From positions 1 to 19,157 of the forward strand of contig SAAR01000027.1 of NCBI GenBank assembly GCA_009916335.1: a stretch of 19,157 bases of DNA, read 5' to 3'. Both the position numbers and the translations under genes were made by a program. Position 1 is the first letter of the stretch. Each line of letters starts with the position of its first letter. Below are positions 1 through 7,430 of the stretch, piece by piece. The notes under the pieces were generated by a model. It did not search any database, had not been told where the DNA came from, and saw only the letters and a program-made list of their open reading frames with translations. The DNA comes from Erysipelotrichia bacterium (lineage in GTDB: Bacteria; Bacillota_I; Bacilli_A; Erysipelotrichales; Erysipelotrichaceae).

Positions 1-118
1 TTACAACATCACATGCAGATAAGGAACCACCTGGGTGTCCAGACTTTGCCGCATGTACCATTTTTAAGATGTTTCTTCTAACATTGTTCGCATGTTTTTT
101 TAATTCATTACAATTCAT
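1..118 (-). CDS. Transketolase N-terminal subunit, partial (3' end off the left edge)
   Basis: Only the first 39 codons are present; the gene continues beyond base 1. The peptide contains a short helix followed by [11 protein letters not shown], the thiamine-diphosphate-domain signature at the start of transketolase. Many Firmicutes split transketolase into N- and C-terminal polypeptides, and a start so close to the HPGG motif fits either a split or a full-length protein, so calling it the N-terminal subunit is an inference. The ATG at 118 is preceded by a strong AGGGGGAG ribosome site. It is the last visible gene of the PTS/aldolase operon, 13 bases after its upstream neighbour. Transketolase would move two-carbon units between sugar phosphates, linking products of the operon to the pentose-phosphate pool. 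Confidence 0.85.
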   Translation of the reverse strand, partial: MNCNELKKHANNVRRNILKMVHAAKSGHPGGSLSACDVV

Positions 119-131
119 ATTTCTCCCCCTT

Positions 132-614
132 CTATCCTTTTTTTACAACACTATAGTTAACATGATGTTCTTGTAAGCATTGTATCGTTTTCTGTTCAAC
201 TTCCGCTAATAAATTTCTTTGGAAGAAATACACAGCACCTGCATAATTCCACCCTGATGGGTGCTTTACTTGATCTCCTGCAAAGAATAGCTTCACAGAT
301 TTTTTATCTCTTAGTATTTTAACCTCTTTAATGTCTTTATATTTCATTGTATTACTATCCTCAGGCAAAGAATGAATGATGACTTCCTCTGTTTTAAATT
401 CACAAACGGGTGTTTTCTTAAAAAAACGAATCCCATATTTGTACATTGCTTTAACCGAAAACCAAATTCCTGTGATTGCAAAGAACGCAACAATAAAAAT
501 ACCTTTTGCATAAAAAATCGCCGTTATAAGCATCAATGCTATTGTAATCATTAGATTTAACAAGGTATAACACAATAGTTTTATTTGATCATCTTTTATC
601 ATAAATTCATTCAT
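132..614 (-). CDS. Small two-helix membrane protein of unknown function
   Basis: A 160-residue protein with two adjacent hydrophobic stretches at about residues 13-34 and 36-54, joined by a very short turn, followed by a soluble C-terminal part of about 100 residues. That part alternates beta-like and charged segments ([21 protein letters not shown]), recalling the small membrane-anchored PH-like families of Firmicutes such as the STM3941-type proteins; the resemblance is by general layout only. The start ATG has an AAGGTGAT ribosome site. It lies 22 bases after the DapA-family aldolase and 13 before the transketolase gene, so it is probably co-transcribed with the sugar operon. No catalytic motif is visible. 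Real gene: likely. Function: unknown. Confidence 0.7.
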   Translation of the reverse strand: MNEFMIKDDQIKLLCYTLLNLMITIALMLITAIFYAKGIFIVAFFAITGIWFSVKAMYKYGIRFFKKTPVCEFKTEEVIIHSLPEDSNTMKYKDIKEVKILRDKKSVKLFFAGDQVKHPSGWNYAGAVYFFQRNLLAEVEQKTIQCLQEHHVNYSVVKKG

Positions 615-636
615 AATATCACCTTCATTTTCTCCA

Positions 637-1524
637 TTAAAGATTATAATACGCTAACATCTCTTTAATTTTTTTATCATCTTCTTCACTTAATTCCTGT
701 ACTGGTTTTCTTGCTGGTCCAATTTCTGCAATACCAGCTAATTCTGTCGCTCTTTTCATGACTGATGGTACCGTTCCAAGTTTCAACACTCCACGCAACA
801 CATCTATATCCTTTTGTAATTTTTCTGCGGTTGCATGATCATTTTCTCGCAATGCTTTATCTAAACCTACTAATGTATCGACAATCACATTACTTGTTCC
901 TGCAACAGCTCCTGTTGCGCCTAAGCCATAAGCATAGCTAATCTTAGAATCTGATCCAACTAACAAATTAATATCTTTCTTAGCTGCGATCTTAGCATAC
1001 GCTTGTAATGTTTCTACATCTCCACTACTATCCTTAATCCCTTTGATATTTTCAATATCGGCTAAGCGATCGACTAGTTCAGGTGATAAAGGACACCCCG
1101 TAGCTTTTGGTATGTTATATAGCATAATAGGGATATTTACACTTTCTGCTACTTCTTTATAATGGGCATATAAATTATCATCTGTTGGTTTTAAAAAGTA
1201 AGGTGTAATAAGCGATAATGCGTCAGCCCCCACTTCTTGTGCTGCTTTTGATAAACGTAGTGTTTCTCTAGTAGAACAAGCCCCTGTTCCTACAAACACA
1301 GGCACACGATGATTGACAATTTCCACTACTTTCTTTGTAAAGGCAATCTTTTCCTCTTCATCAATCACATGAAATTCTCCATTACTTCCTAGGATAAAAA
1401 TCCCTTTTACCCCATGTGCAATTAAATGATCAATCAACTTCTTTGTTGCTTCATAATTAATACTTTGCATTTCATCACGATGAAATGGTGTAACAATCGG
1501 TGTAATAATTCCTTCCATTTTCAT
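637..1524 (-). CDS. DapA/NanA-family class I aldolase (pyruvate-type), not a typical DapA
   Basis: A 295-residue TIM-barrel protein, the normal length for the dihydrodipicolinate synthase / N-acetylneuraminate lyase superfamily. Visible motifs are GSNGE (46-50, the pyruvate-carboxylate-binding GxxGE loop), YNIP (136-139, with the catalytic Tyr136) and IKGIKDSSGD with the Schiff-base Lys164. After YNIP the sequence reads KATG, whereas lysine-pathway DapA normally has an Arg there to bind aspartate semialdehyde. This makes a catabolic aldolase (2-keto-3-deoxy-sugar-acid or related) more likely than lysine synthesis. It would form or cleave a bond between pyruvate and an aldehyde in the cytoplasm. 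The start at 1524 follows a GAGGG ribosome site; the stop of the SIS gene is one base upstream, so the genes are tightly linked. Substrate unknown. Confidence 0.85.
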   Translation of the reverse strand: MKMEGIITPIVTPFHRDEMQSINYEATKKLIDHLIAHGVKGIFILGSNGEFHVIDEEEKIAFTKKVVEIVNHRVPVFVGTGACSTRETLRLSKAAQEVGADALSLITPYFLKPTDDNLYAHYKEVAESVNIPIMLYNIPKATGCPLSPELVDRLADIENIKGIKDSSGDVETLQAYAKIAAKKDINLLVGSDSKISYAYGLGATGAVAGTSNVIVDTLVGLDKALRENDHATAEKLQKDIDVLRGVLKLGTVPSVMKRATELAGIAEIGPARKPVQELSEEDDKKIKEMLAYYNL

Positions 1525-1525
1525 A

Positions 1526-2140
1526 TTATTGACCCTCTTTTCCTTTAATACTTGCCCCCAAAGCTCCTCCTGGGTGCCATTTTACATATTGTTGTGGAGT
1601 TAATCCTTTACTATTCTGTAATAAGATACTTAAACTTTGTAACATAATAATCTCTGCCAAAATACTTGCTCTAGGAGGTTTATTCATACGATCCCCTTCT
1701 TGTTCAACACCTGCAATTAATGCCACATCACCTTGATTAGCCAACCAAGAATTTGCTTTTCCTGTTAATGCAATAATCTTTGCACCATTGTTCTTTAATG
1801 TTTCTACGGTAGCTTTTAATTCACTCGTTTCTCCACTATTAGAAATAGCAATGACAACATCACCAGCTAACACCTGTCCTGCACTACCATGTACTGCTTC
1901 TGTTCCATGAAGTTCATAAGTAGGTGTTCCTGTTGATGATAACAACGACGCTGCATAACCAGCTACATGCCCAGGTTTACCAATTCCTGTTACATGGATA
2001 CGATTCTTACATGCTTCTGCATCTAAAATTAAATCTTTTGCAGCTGCTAATGCTTGTACATCTATTTTATCTGTAAATTTTTTTAATTCACTTGCTTCAA
2101 TATCAATAAATTCTTTTACTTGTTCCTTTGCTGTATTCAT
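1526..2140 (-). CDS. SIS-domain sugar-phosphate isomerase, KdsD/GutQ-like without CBS domains
   Basis: About 204 residues from the start chosen here. An upstream in-frame ATG at 2170 overlaps the preceding gene, while AGAGG directly before the ATG pair at 2143/2140 favours 2140. The single SIS domain shows TGIGKPGH (51-58, Lys55), HGTEAVHG (around Glu81), ISNSGE (99-104) and WHPGGALG (188-195, His189). These are the hallmarks of arabinose-5-phosphate isomerases. The C-terminal CBS pair of full-length KdsD is absent, as in many catabolic relatives. The family interconverts aldose and ketose phosphates. In this operon it probably isomerises the sugar phosphate delivered by the PTS before cleavage by one of the aldolases. 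KDO synthesis is unlikely in a Gram-positive-type genome with no other lipopolysaccharide genes nearby. Exact substrate unknown. Confidence 0.85.
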   Translation of the reverse strand: MNTAKEQVKEFIDIEASELKKFTDKIDVQALAAAKDLILDAEACKNRIHVTGIGKPGHVAGYAASLLSSTGTPTYELHGTEAVHGSAGQVLAGDVVIAISNSGETSELKATVETLKNNGAKIIALTGKANSWLANQGDVALIAGVEQEGDRMNKPPRASILAEIIMLQSLSILLQNSKGLTPQQYVKWHPGGALGASIKGKEGQ

Positions 2141-2150
2141 CATTTTCCTC

Positions 2151-2909
2151 TCAATCTTCAATTTGTTCATATTGTTTATTTGCTAATTTGATACCCTCTC
2201 GAATGATATTTGTATCAATCGCTGATACAAGAATATCTATATCTTCTTTAAAGTATTTTAATAAACGCATATTGCCAATCATACCAAATGCTTTCTCATG
2301 TTCTTTACATGCTTTTGCAACTTTCTTAATCATTGCTAGTTCTTGTTCAGCCATTACATGATCTGGATTATCCATTGAAATTGCTAAATCACAAGGACCT
2401 ACAATCGCCGCATCAATGCCATCTACACTTAGTATCTCATCAATATTAACAACACCTTTCAGTGTTTCGATTTGTACAATGCTTAATGTACGTTCATTTT
2501 GCTTTCGCATATTCAGTGCGTGATTACCACTTTCTCCATAATGCGTATTTGCTCCCCCTGAATAACTGCGTTTTCCTATCGGTGAATATTTACTCCACAT
2601 GACTAATTGCTGTGCTTGCTCTTTGCTTTCTACCATAGGCACCATAATACCTGTTGCCCCATAATCAAGCATCTTTGAAACATCTGCTCTAGCAAGTTGA
2701 GGAACACGCACGATACTTGCATAATTTATCGCATTGGCAAATACCATTAAATCATGTAGTTTTTCATTTGCTAAAACACCATGTTCACAATCATAAAAGA
2801 TAAAGTCCATGCCATTATTTTGTGCCATAATAACAATTGCTGGATTATCGACAATTTTTACTAGTAACCCTTTAATTTTGCGTTTCTTTACTAATGCCTT
2901 TAAATCCAT
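2151..2909 (-). CDS. HpcH/HpaI-family class II aldolase
   Basis: A 252-residue metal-dependent pyruvate aldolase. The family's active-site set is intact: Asp40 and His43 in YDCEHG, Arg68 in VRVP, Glu148 in QIET and Asp174 in VGPCDL; Glu148 and Asp174 are the expected metal ligands. The GIMVPMVE stretch (87-94) is the usual barrel strand. Family members cleave 2-keto-3-deoxy or 4-hydroxy-2-oxo acids to pyruvate plus an aldehyde, for example 2-keto-3-deoxy-L-rhamnonate or 4-hydroxy-2-oxoheptanedioate. It is the first enzyme gene after the PTS permease, separated from it by an RNA hairpin, and is followed after 10 bases by the SIS isomerase. A second, unrelated pyruvate-type aldolase lies two genes downstream. 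The ribosome site (GGTG about 8 bases from ATG) is weaker than in the PTS genes. Specificity cannot be read from sequence alone. Confidence 0.88.
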   Translation of the reverse strand: MDLKALVKKRKIKGLLVKIVDNPAIVIMAQNNGMDFIFYDCEHGVLANEKLHDLMVFANAINYASIVRVPQLARADVSKMLDYGATGIMVPMVESKEQAQQLVMWSKYSPIGKRSYSGGANTHYGESGNHALNMRKQNERTLSIVQIETLKGVVNIDEILSVDGIDAAIVGPCDLAISMDNPDHVMAEQELAMIKKVAKACKEHEKAFGMIGNMRLLKYFKEDIDILVSAIDTNIIREGIKLANKQYEQIED

Positions 2910-2950
2910 TTCATTTCACCACTTTCTTCTTTTTAATTGTTTCCTATTTT

Positions 2951-2986
2951 CTAAAAAGAACAAGGAAGATAGCTCCCTTGTTCTTA
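2951..2986 (-). terminator. Intra-operon hairpin between PTS IIC and aldolase genes
   Basis: A perfect 10-bp inverted repeat (AAGAACAAGG at 2956-2965 with CCTTGTTCTT at 2976-2985) encloses a 10-base loop. On the minus strand it is followed by five T residues (2953-2957). It begins 10 bases after the IIC stop codon. The shape is that of a Rho-independent terminator, but the genes on both sides belong together, so it is probably a partial terminator or an mRNA end-protecting stem that gives more transport than enzyme transcript. Confidence 0.7.
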
Positions 2987-2995
2987 ATTGCTAAA

Positions 2996-4282
2996 TTATC
3001 CGAAGAATCCTAGAACCCAGTTCAAGAATGCTCCAATAATGTTATAGTCGACATTAGGGAATGATGCTCCTGTAATATCAAGACCAGAGAATGCTGGATA
3101 TAGAATTAATGGTAATCCTGTTAATGCAAGACCAACCACAAACGATCCTACAAGCGCTCCTTTCCATCCTCCATATGCGTTACCAAAGATACCTGCTGTA
3201 CCACCTGAGAAGAAACAGATACCTGCAGCTGGAATCATAATCACACTACTATTAAATGCTACCATCATTGCCATCGCTGCTAAACCACCAACGAATGCAC
3301 CAACAAATCCAATTAACACTGCTGTTGGAGCAAATGGGAAGATTGCTGGACAGTCAACAGCTGGTTTAGAGTTAGGAATGTATTTTTCAGAAATAGCAAC
3401 GAATGCAGCTGTAATTTCTGCGATAAATTGACGAACTCCATAAATCAATACACTCATACCAGCAGCAAATTGTAACCCTTGTAAGAATGGATAGATAAAC
3501 CAAATATCATTACCTGCTTTTTCTAACACATAATCCATATGTCCGTTTGCTACACAAGCAATCACAGCTACATAGAATAAAACAACCATGAATAATGCTA
3601 CTGAGAAGATGAAATCTCTAAATAATTCAAAGAATTTAGGCATCTGCACATTACTAGCATCTTTCTTTTCTTTATCTCCACCTAATTTTCCAAATAATTT
3701 TCCAATATATCCAGAAATAGCGTATCCGATACAGTTAAAATGACCCATTGCCAAATTATCTGCACCTGTGATTTTATTCATGAAAGGCTGACAGAATGAT
3801 GGTAATGCTGCACCACAGAATCCTAACAAGATACCTCCACCAATCACTGTAACAGGCATTGGTAATCCATTCGCAATAAAGATTAAAGCAAGTACACATG
3901 CAAAGTATAAGAAGTGTTGTCCTGTTAAGAAGATTGCTTTAAATCTTGTAAATTTCGCAACAATTAAGTTTACAACAAATCCTAGTAACATAACCATGGC
4001 GACCTCGGTACCATAGGTATTCAAGGCAAGTCCTGTTGCTACTTCAACCTGTGTTGTAACTCCTTCAATTCCAAATGCTGTATTAAATAATTCTGTAAAT
4101 GTTGTTACAACGCCTGACATTGCACTAGAACCAATATTGAAAACCATAAATCCAATGACTGTTTTCATTGTTCCACTGATAACATCAGTCGCTGATTTTT
4201 TCTGTAATAATAAACCAATTAATGCAATTAACCCCATAATTAATGCGGTATTTCTGGATTGCGCTAAAATCGCATCTAACAT
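2996..4282 (-). CDS. PTS system IIC component, ascorbate-type (UlaA/SgaT family)
   Basis: A 428-residue integral membrane permease with about ten or more hydrophobic segments. Family hallmarks are GTE (91-93), FKAIFLTGQHFLYFA (114-128) and LAMGHFNCIGYAISGYIGKLFG (177-198). These place it in the UlaA (ascorbate/galactitol superfamily) group rather than the glucose or fructose type. It would carry a sugar or sugar acid through the membrane and hand it to phosphorylated IIB. The ATG has a strong AGGAGGAG site. It follows the IIB gene by 38 bases, and IIA and IIB are separate proteins of matching type. No L-ascorbate-6-phosphate lactonase, UlaD, UlaE or UlaF lies nearby, so although the permease is ascorbate-like its substrate is more likely another sugar acid or sugar. 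Confidence 0.92.
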   Translation of the reverse strand: MLDAILAQSRNTALIMGLIALIGLLLQKKSATDVISGTMKTVIGFMVFNIGSSAMSGVVTTFTELFNTAFGIEGVTTQVEVATGLALNTYGTEVAMVMLLGFVVNLIVAKFTRFKAIFLTGQHFLYFACVLALIFIANGLPMPVTVIGGGILLGFCGAALPSFCQPFMNKITGADNLAMGHFNCIGYAISGYIGKLFGKLGGDKEKKDASNVQMPKFFELFRDFIFSVALFMVVLFYVAVIACVANGHMDYVLEKAGNDIWFIYPFLQGLQFAAGMSVLIYGVRQFIAEITAAFVAISEKYIPNSKPAVDCPAIFPFAPTAVLIGFVGAFVGGLAAMAMMVAFNSSVIMIPAAGICFFSGGTAGIFGNAYGGWKGALVGSFVVGLALTGLPLILYPAFSGLDITGASFPNVDYNIIGAFLNWVLGFFG

Positions 4283-4320
4283 ATTAATTTTCTCCTCCTA
4301 TTTTAAAAATATTACTCTTT

Positions 4321-4599
4321 TTATTCTTTTGTTTTTAAGAATGCTTCAATTTTTTCTTTCATTTCAGCCTTATCAACAATATTGCGAATACCTAAGGCAT
4401 AAGGTACTTGCCCTTGTAATTCATCTGATAAATCTTCCATAGTAATGACTAAATCTCCAGTAAAGCCATTTAATGAATCAAGATTTCCATGCTCTGTTTG
4501 AATTGGAAAGTTATTTTCGCTAATTACTTGATCGGCTTTAATCTTTAATAGCATACTAGAACCCATTCCAGCTCGACAACATACTAATGCTTTGTACAT
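4321..4599 (-). CDS. PTS system IIB component, ascorbate/galactitol type
   Basis: A 92-residue cytoplasmic phosphocarrier, normal for free-standing UlaB-type IIB. The P-loop-like CRAGMGSS (8-15) contains the expected phosphorylated cysteine, Cys8; a second cysteine, Cys7, sits directly before it. It would accept phosphate from IIA and pass it to the sugar bound by IIC. The ATG at 4599 is preceded by GAAGGAGG at ideal spacing, and this site lies just upstream of the IIA stop region, so the pair is tightly linked. The best match is to the neighbouring IIC of the same PTS class. Confidence 0.9.
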   Translation of the reverse strand: MYKALVCCRAGMGSSMLLKIKADQVISENNFPIQTEHGNLDSLNGFTGDLVITMEDLSDELQGQVPYALGIRNIVDKAEMKEKIEAFLKTKE

Positions 4600-4613
4600 A
4601 AATTTTCCTCCTT

Positions 4614-5054
4614 CTATTGATTGATGTATTCCATAATTTCTTTTGCATCTTTTGCGCTATCCAATAATTTAAAGAATGCACGATCTTCAAACATTCCTGC
4701 TAATTCAGCCAACGCACTTAAGTGTTGTGAATTATCAGTTGCACTTAGGCAAAATAAATATTTCACTGGGTCATTCGCTTCATTGCCAAAAACAACGGGT
4801 GTTTTTAAAGTAGCAATACCAATTGCACTTTCTATTGCCCCTGCTTCTGGTCTAGCGTGTGGAAGTGCTACATGTTTTGTAAGTACAATATAGGGACCAT
4901 TCTCCTTCACACCAGCAATCATATCATCAACATAAGAAAGTTTCGCTTTCCCTTCATCAATTAATGGTTGTGCTGATTTACGAATCGCATCTTCCCAGTC
5001 AGACGCTTCAATATTTAGCCTAATTAATCTTTCATTTGTTAAATCTTTTAACAC
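4614..5054 (-). CDS. PTS system IIA component, fructose/mannitol-ascorbate type
   Basis: About 146 residues with VALPHARPE, whose His66 (numbered from the start used here) is the expected phospho-acceptor from HPr, and a second conserved stretch SQHLSALAELAGMF. I place the start at the GTG at 5054, not the in-frame GTG at 5063. AAGGAGGTGAT (5069-5059), a full-length match to the 16S anti-Shine-Dalgarno, overlaps the 5063 codon but sits 8 bases (from GGAGG) ahead of 5054. It is the first gene of the operon, with a promoter about 45 bases upstream. It carries phosphate from HPr to IIB. No PRD-type regulator is fused to it, so regulation must come from elsewhere. Confidence 0.9.
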   Translation of the reverse strand: MLKDLTNERLIRLNIEASDWEDAIRKSAQPLIDEGKAKLSYVDDMIAGVKENGPYIVLTKHVALPHARPEAGAIESAIGIATLKTPVVFGNEANDPVKYLFCLSATDNSQHLSALAELAGMFEDRAFFKLLDSAKDAKEIMEYINQ

Positions 5055-5100
5055 TTGTATCACCTCCTTGTAATGATGTACACCGTTTCTTTACACCTAG

Positions 5101-5129
5101 ATAATAAAAGAGATTTTTTATCTTTTCAA
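5101..5129 (-). promoter_or_regulatory. Sigma-A-like promoter of the PTS/aldolase operon
   Basis: On the minus strand TTGAAA (5129-5124) and TATTAT (5106-5101) are separated by exactly 17 bases. The -10 lies about 46 bases ahead of the IIA GTG start. The sequence AAAAAGCGTTGAAA, overlapping the -35 at 5137-5124, is a weak partial match to a CcpA cre site; I do not rely on it. Confidence 0.7.
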
Positions 5130-5165
5130 CGCTTTTTAAGTTCAACTTTTGTTTTTAGATTCAAC
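5125..5165 (-). repeat. Three direct GTTGAA repeats at the operon promoter
   Basis: GTTGAA occurs at 5130-5125 (overlapping the -35), 5146-5141 and 5165-5160 on the minus strand, with steps of 16 and 19 bases. Each copy sits in an A/T-rich context. This could be an activator or repressor binding array, or chance in AT-rich DNA. The rest of the gap up to 5324 is AT-rich with no gene or other structure that I can support. Confidence 0.4.
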
Positions 5166-5324
5166 AATCTTTAAACTCTTATAAACCCTTTAAATAAAGC
5201 TTATTTCAAGCATCAAAACAAATATTTGTAAAGTTTATATTTTGTTTTTTTATCTTACATTTATTAAACTAAAGTCTACAAAAAACGATATTTATGCCCT
5301 CTTCATTCCCTTAATAACAATATA

Positions 5325-5359
5325 AAAAAAGAAAAAAATCAGGATTATTCACCCTGATT
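5325..5359 (-). terminator. Rho-independent terminator after the GGDEF-EAL gene
   Basis: A 7-bp stem, AATCAGG (5337-5343) with CCTGATT (5353-5359), has a 9-base loop. On the minus strand it is followed by a long T-rich run (5338 down to 5325, interrupted by one C). It begins 8 bases after the stop codon of the gene at 5368. Confidence 0.85.
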
Positions 5360-5367
5360 CCTTGATA

Positions 5368-7296
5368 CTAGCCATTGCTTTCTTCCATCTGTATACGCAA
5401 TTCAATTTTTTCTATCTCTTCCCAAAGGACAAATTTAGAAAGTGGCTTAGAGAAATAATAACCTTGATACAAATCAAAGGATAAGGTTTTCATATCATCG
5501 AAATATTCCTTTGATTCTATTCCTTCAGCAACAATTTCAAAATTAAGTTGTTGCAACATGCGTACGGTATTTACCAAAATAACTCTCGCTTTACGATTAT
5601 GCATTGAGTTCCAAATTACTAATTTATCTAATTTAATCGCTTTGAAAGGAATATCAATCATATTATCTAAATTTGCATACCCACTACCGTAATCGTCCAT
5701 CGCTAGTTCAATATTCGCATCATGCAAAAGTTGCAAATTTTCTAATACGGTTGGATTAGAATAAATCGCTTCACTTTCCGTAATTTCAAGCACGATATTT
5801 CTTGCATTGATTTCATACTCATCAATTAACGCAAGCAATTCAATCGCAAACATAGGTTTCATAATTTGAATCACAGACAAATTAATACTAACACGCATAT
5901 GATCTTGAAAATACTTTTTATTTTCACGCATAAAAGTAAATACTTCTTTAATAATGATGATTCCTAACTTTAAAATCATTCCATTTGTTTCTGCTAAACG
6001 TATGAATTCCTCAGGGGAAACATAACCATATTTAATTAAATTCAATCTCGCTAACGCTTCTAATCCACGCAACTTTCCATGCCTATCAAACAGTGGTTGA
6101 TAAGCTATCTCCATCTTTTCTTTAGCAATAACATCACTTAATGCTCTTTGAATAGTAGCACTTCTAACTAGCTTTTTCGTTTCTTCTTCATCTACCACAT
6201 AGATCATTTTTTTGCCTTTTTTCTTCATCTCTACTAGCACATGCTCAAGCATCAAAAACAACTCATTCGCATTTTGATAATTTCGCATATTCATCACAGC
6301 TAAAGAAGCATCCATCTTAACACCGACATGATTAATTTCCCATTCTTGTTTTAATCGTTCTAGTATTTTATGAAGTAATTGAAAACTCGCATCTTCATCT
6401 TCACACACAACAATAAAAATATCCCCATTAATTCTAAAAACACTTTGATCATCACTCTCGCCAATTAAATAAGTGGCAATTTGTTTTAATACCTCATCAC
6501 CATAAAAACGACTAAACACATCATTAATCATCTTTAAATCACGAATTGAAATAAGCACGAATGTAGCTTGTTTCCCTTGTCGATAATAGGTATTCACCTT
6601 CGCTTTCATCGCTTCTTCATTAAGCACACCTGTTAGTGAATCGCAATACATATCAGGATTCTCCATCGTTATATACAATAGCAACTGTGAAATCACAGCC
6701 CCTAGCCCAACAATGATATTTTGTGGATATAGGTGCTGATAAACTAGTCCTGCAAAAAACATTAAAATAATACTAACAAGTGTTAAAAATAAAGTAGGCT
6801 TTAATTGTTTGCGTTTTACAAAAATAATGACAAAAGCACTCATAAAATAAATAAGTGCATTAATATATAAATAGATATTGGCTACTCCATGCAGATAACG
6901 TTCTTGTTCATCAAAATAAAACAGAAGTTCATTAAAAGGGTTCAAACAAGCCATAGTTAAACCAATGATAATAGGAATAGAAGAAACTAAAAGTATTTTT
7001 TTCTTAATAAGATGTGTTAATGATAATACATAGATATAAAAAATAGCAGGTATACATAACAAACTACATATATATACTTCATTCACAATATAATTAAGCA
7101 CAAGTGGTACTTGGCTTGCTGAAGCAATCATTTTCGTACTTATAATATCTGTTACAATATTAAAAAAGATAAATAATACATAGAATGAATAAATCTTCCC
7201 TTGTAGACTAATATACTTTCTTCTAAAAAAGAAGTGTACAACAATAATTAACAAGAATGCTAATGCACTTACCTCATAACTGATATTATACTCCAT
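5368..7296 (-). CDS. Membrane-bound GGDEF-EAL protein; likely c-di-GMP phosphodiesterase
   Basis: A 642-residue protein. Residues 1-210 form about seven hydrophobic helices, a membrane sensor region that I cannot assign to a named family. Residues about 216-370 are a GGDEF domain: DSLTGVLN and FYGDEVL are recognisable, but the catalytic signature reads NGDIF (290-294) instead of GGDEF, so cyclase activity is probably lost. Residues about 385-630 are an EAL domain with its catalytic set intact: EAL (Glu413), Asn472, Glu504 in LEITES, Asp534-Asp535 in MDDYG, Lys555, Glu591 in AEGIE and Gln611 in QGYYFSKP. The protein most likely hydrolyses c-di-GMP at the membrane, with the degenerate GGDEF possibly binding GTP as a regulator. 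It appears monocistronic: it has its own terminator, and a terminator lies upstream. Confidence 0.93.
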   Translation of the reverse strand: MEYNISYEVSALAFLLIIVVHFFFRRKYISLQGKIYSFYVLFIFFNIVTDIISTKMIASASQVPLVLNYIVNEVYICSLLCIPAIFYIYVLSLTHLIKKKILLVSSIPIIIGLTMACLNPFNELLFYFDEQERYLHGVANIYLYINALIYFMSAFVIIFVKRKQLKPTLFLTLVSIILMFFAGLVYQHLYPQNIIVGLGAVISQLLLYITMENPDMYCDSLTGVLNEEAMKAKVNTYYRQGKQATFVLISIRDLKMINDVFSRFYGDEVLKQIATYLIGESDDQSVFRINGDIFIVVCEDEDASFQLLHKILERLKQEWEINHVGVKMDASLAVMNMRNYQNANELFLMLEHVLVEMKKKGKKMIYVVDEEETKKLVRSATIQRALSDVIAKEKMEIAYQPLFDRHGKLRGLEALARLNLIKYGYVSPEEFIRLAETNGMILKLGIIIIKEVFTFMRENKKYFQDHMRVSINLSVIQIMKPMFAIELLALIDEYEINARNIVLEITESEAIYSNPTVLENLQLLHDANIELAMDDYGSGYANLDNMIDIPFKAIKLDKLVIWNSMHNRKARVILVNTVRMLQQLNFEIVAEGIESKEYFDDMKTLSFDLYQGYYFSKPLSKFVLWEEIEKIELRIQMEESNG

Positions 7297-7390
7297 ACTC
7301 TTTTCTCCACTATTTTCTTTTTCTTATTTATTCTATCATATCCTTTTTCTAAATCATAGATTTTAATCCCTTTCTCTTATTTACTATATA

Positions 7391-7414
7391 AAAAAAAAGA
7401 TACCAAAAGGTACC
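7391..7414 (-). terminator. Rho-independent terminator after the glycyl-radical gene
   Basis: On the minus strand GGTACC, TTTT, GGTATC (7414-7399) form a 6-bp stem including one G-U pair, with a four-base loop, followed by eight or more T residues (7398-7391). It lies 17 bases after the stop codon of the gene at 7431 and separates it from the GGDEF-EAL gene. Confidence 0.8.
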
Positions 7415-7430
7415 TTCCTATCGTATTTAC

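Noticed and set aside
637..1524. Lysine-biosynthesis dapA
   Set aside because: The DapA-specific arginine is missing and the gene lies in a sugar-PTS operon with no lysine genes.
4137..4442. Plus-strand reading frame across the PTS IIC-IIB junction
   Set aside because: It is antisense to two well-supported genes and encodes no recognisable protein.
2996..5063. A true L-ascorbate utilisation operon
   Set aside because: Only the transporter type matches; UlaG lactonase, UlaD decarboxylase and the UlaE/UlaF epimerases are absent and the enzymes present are different.
5124..5137. CcpA cre site at the PTS operon promoter
   Set aside because: The core AAGCG is there, but the flanking TG and CA positions of the consensus do not match well enough to call it.
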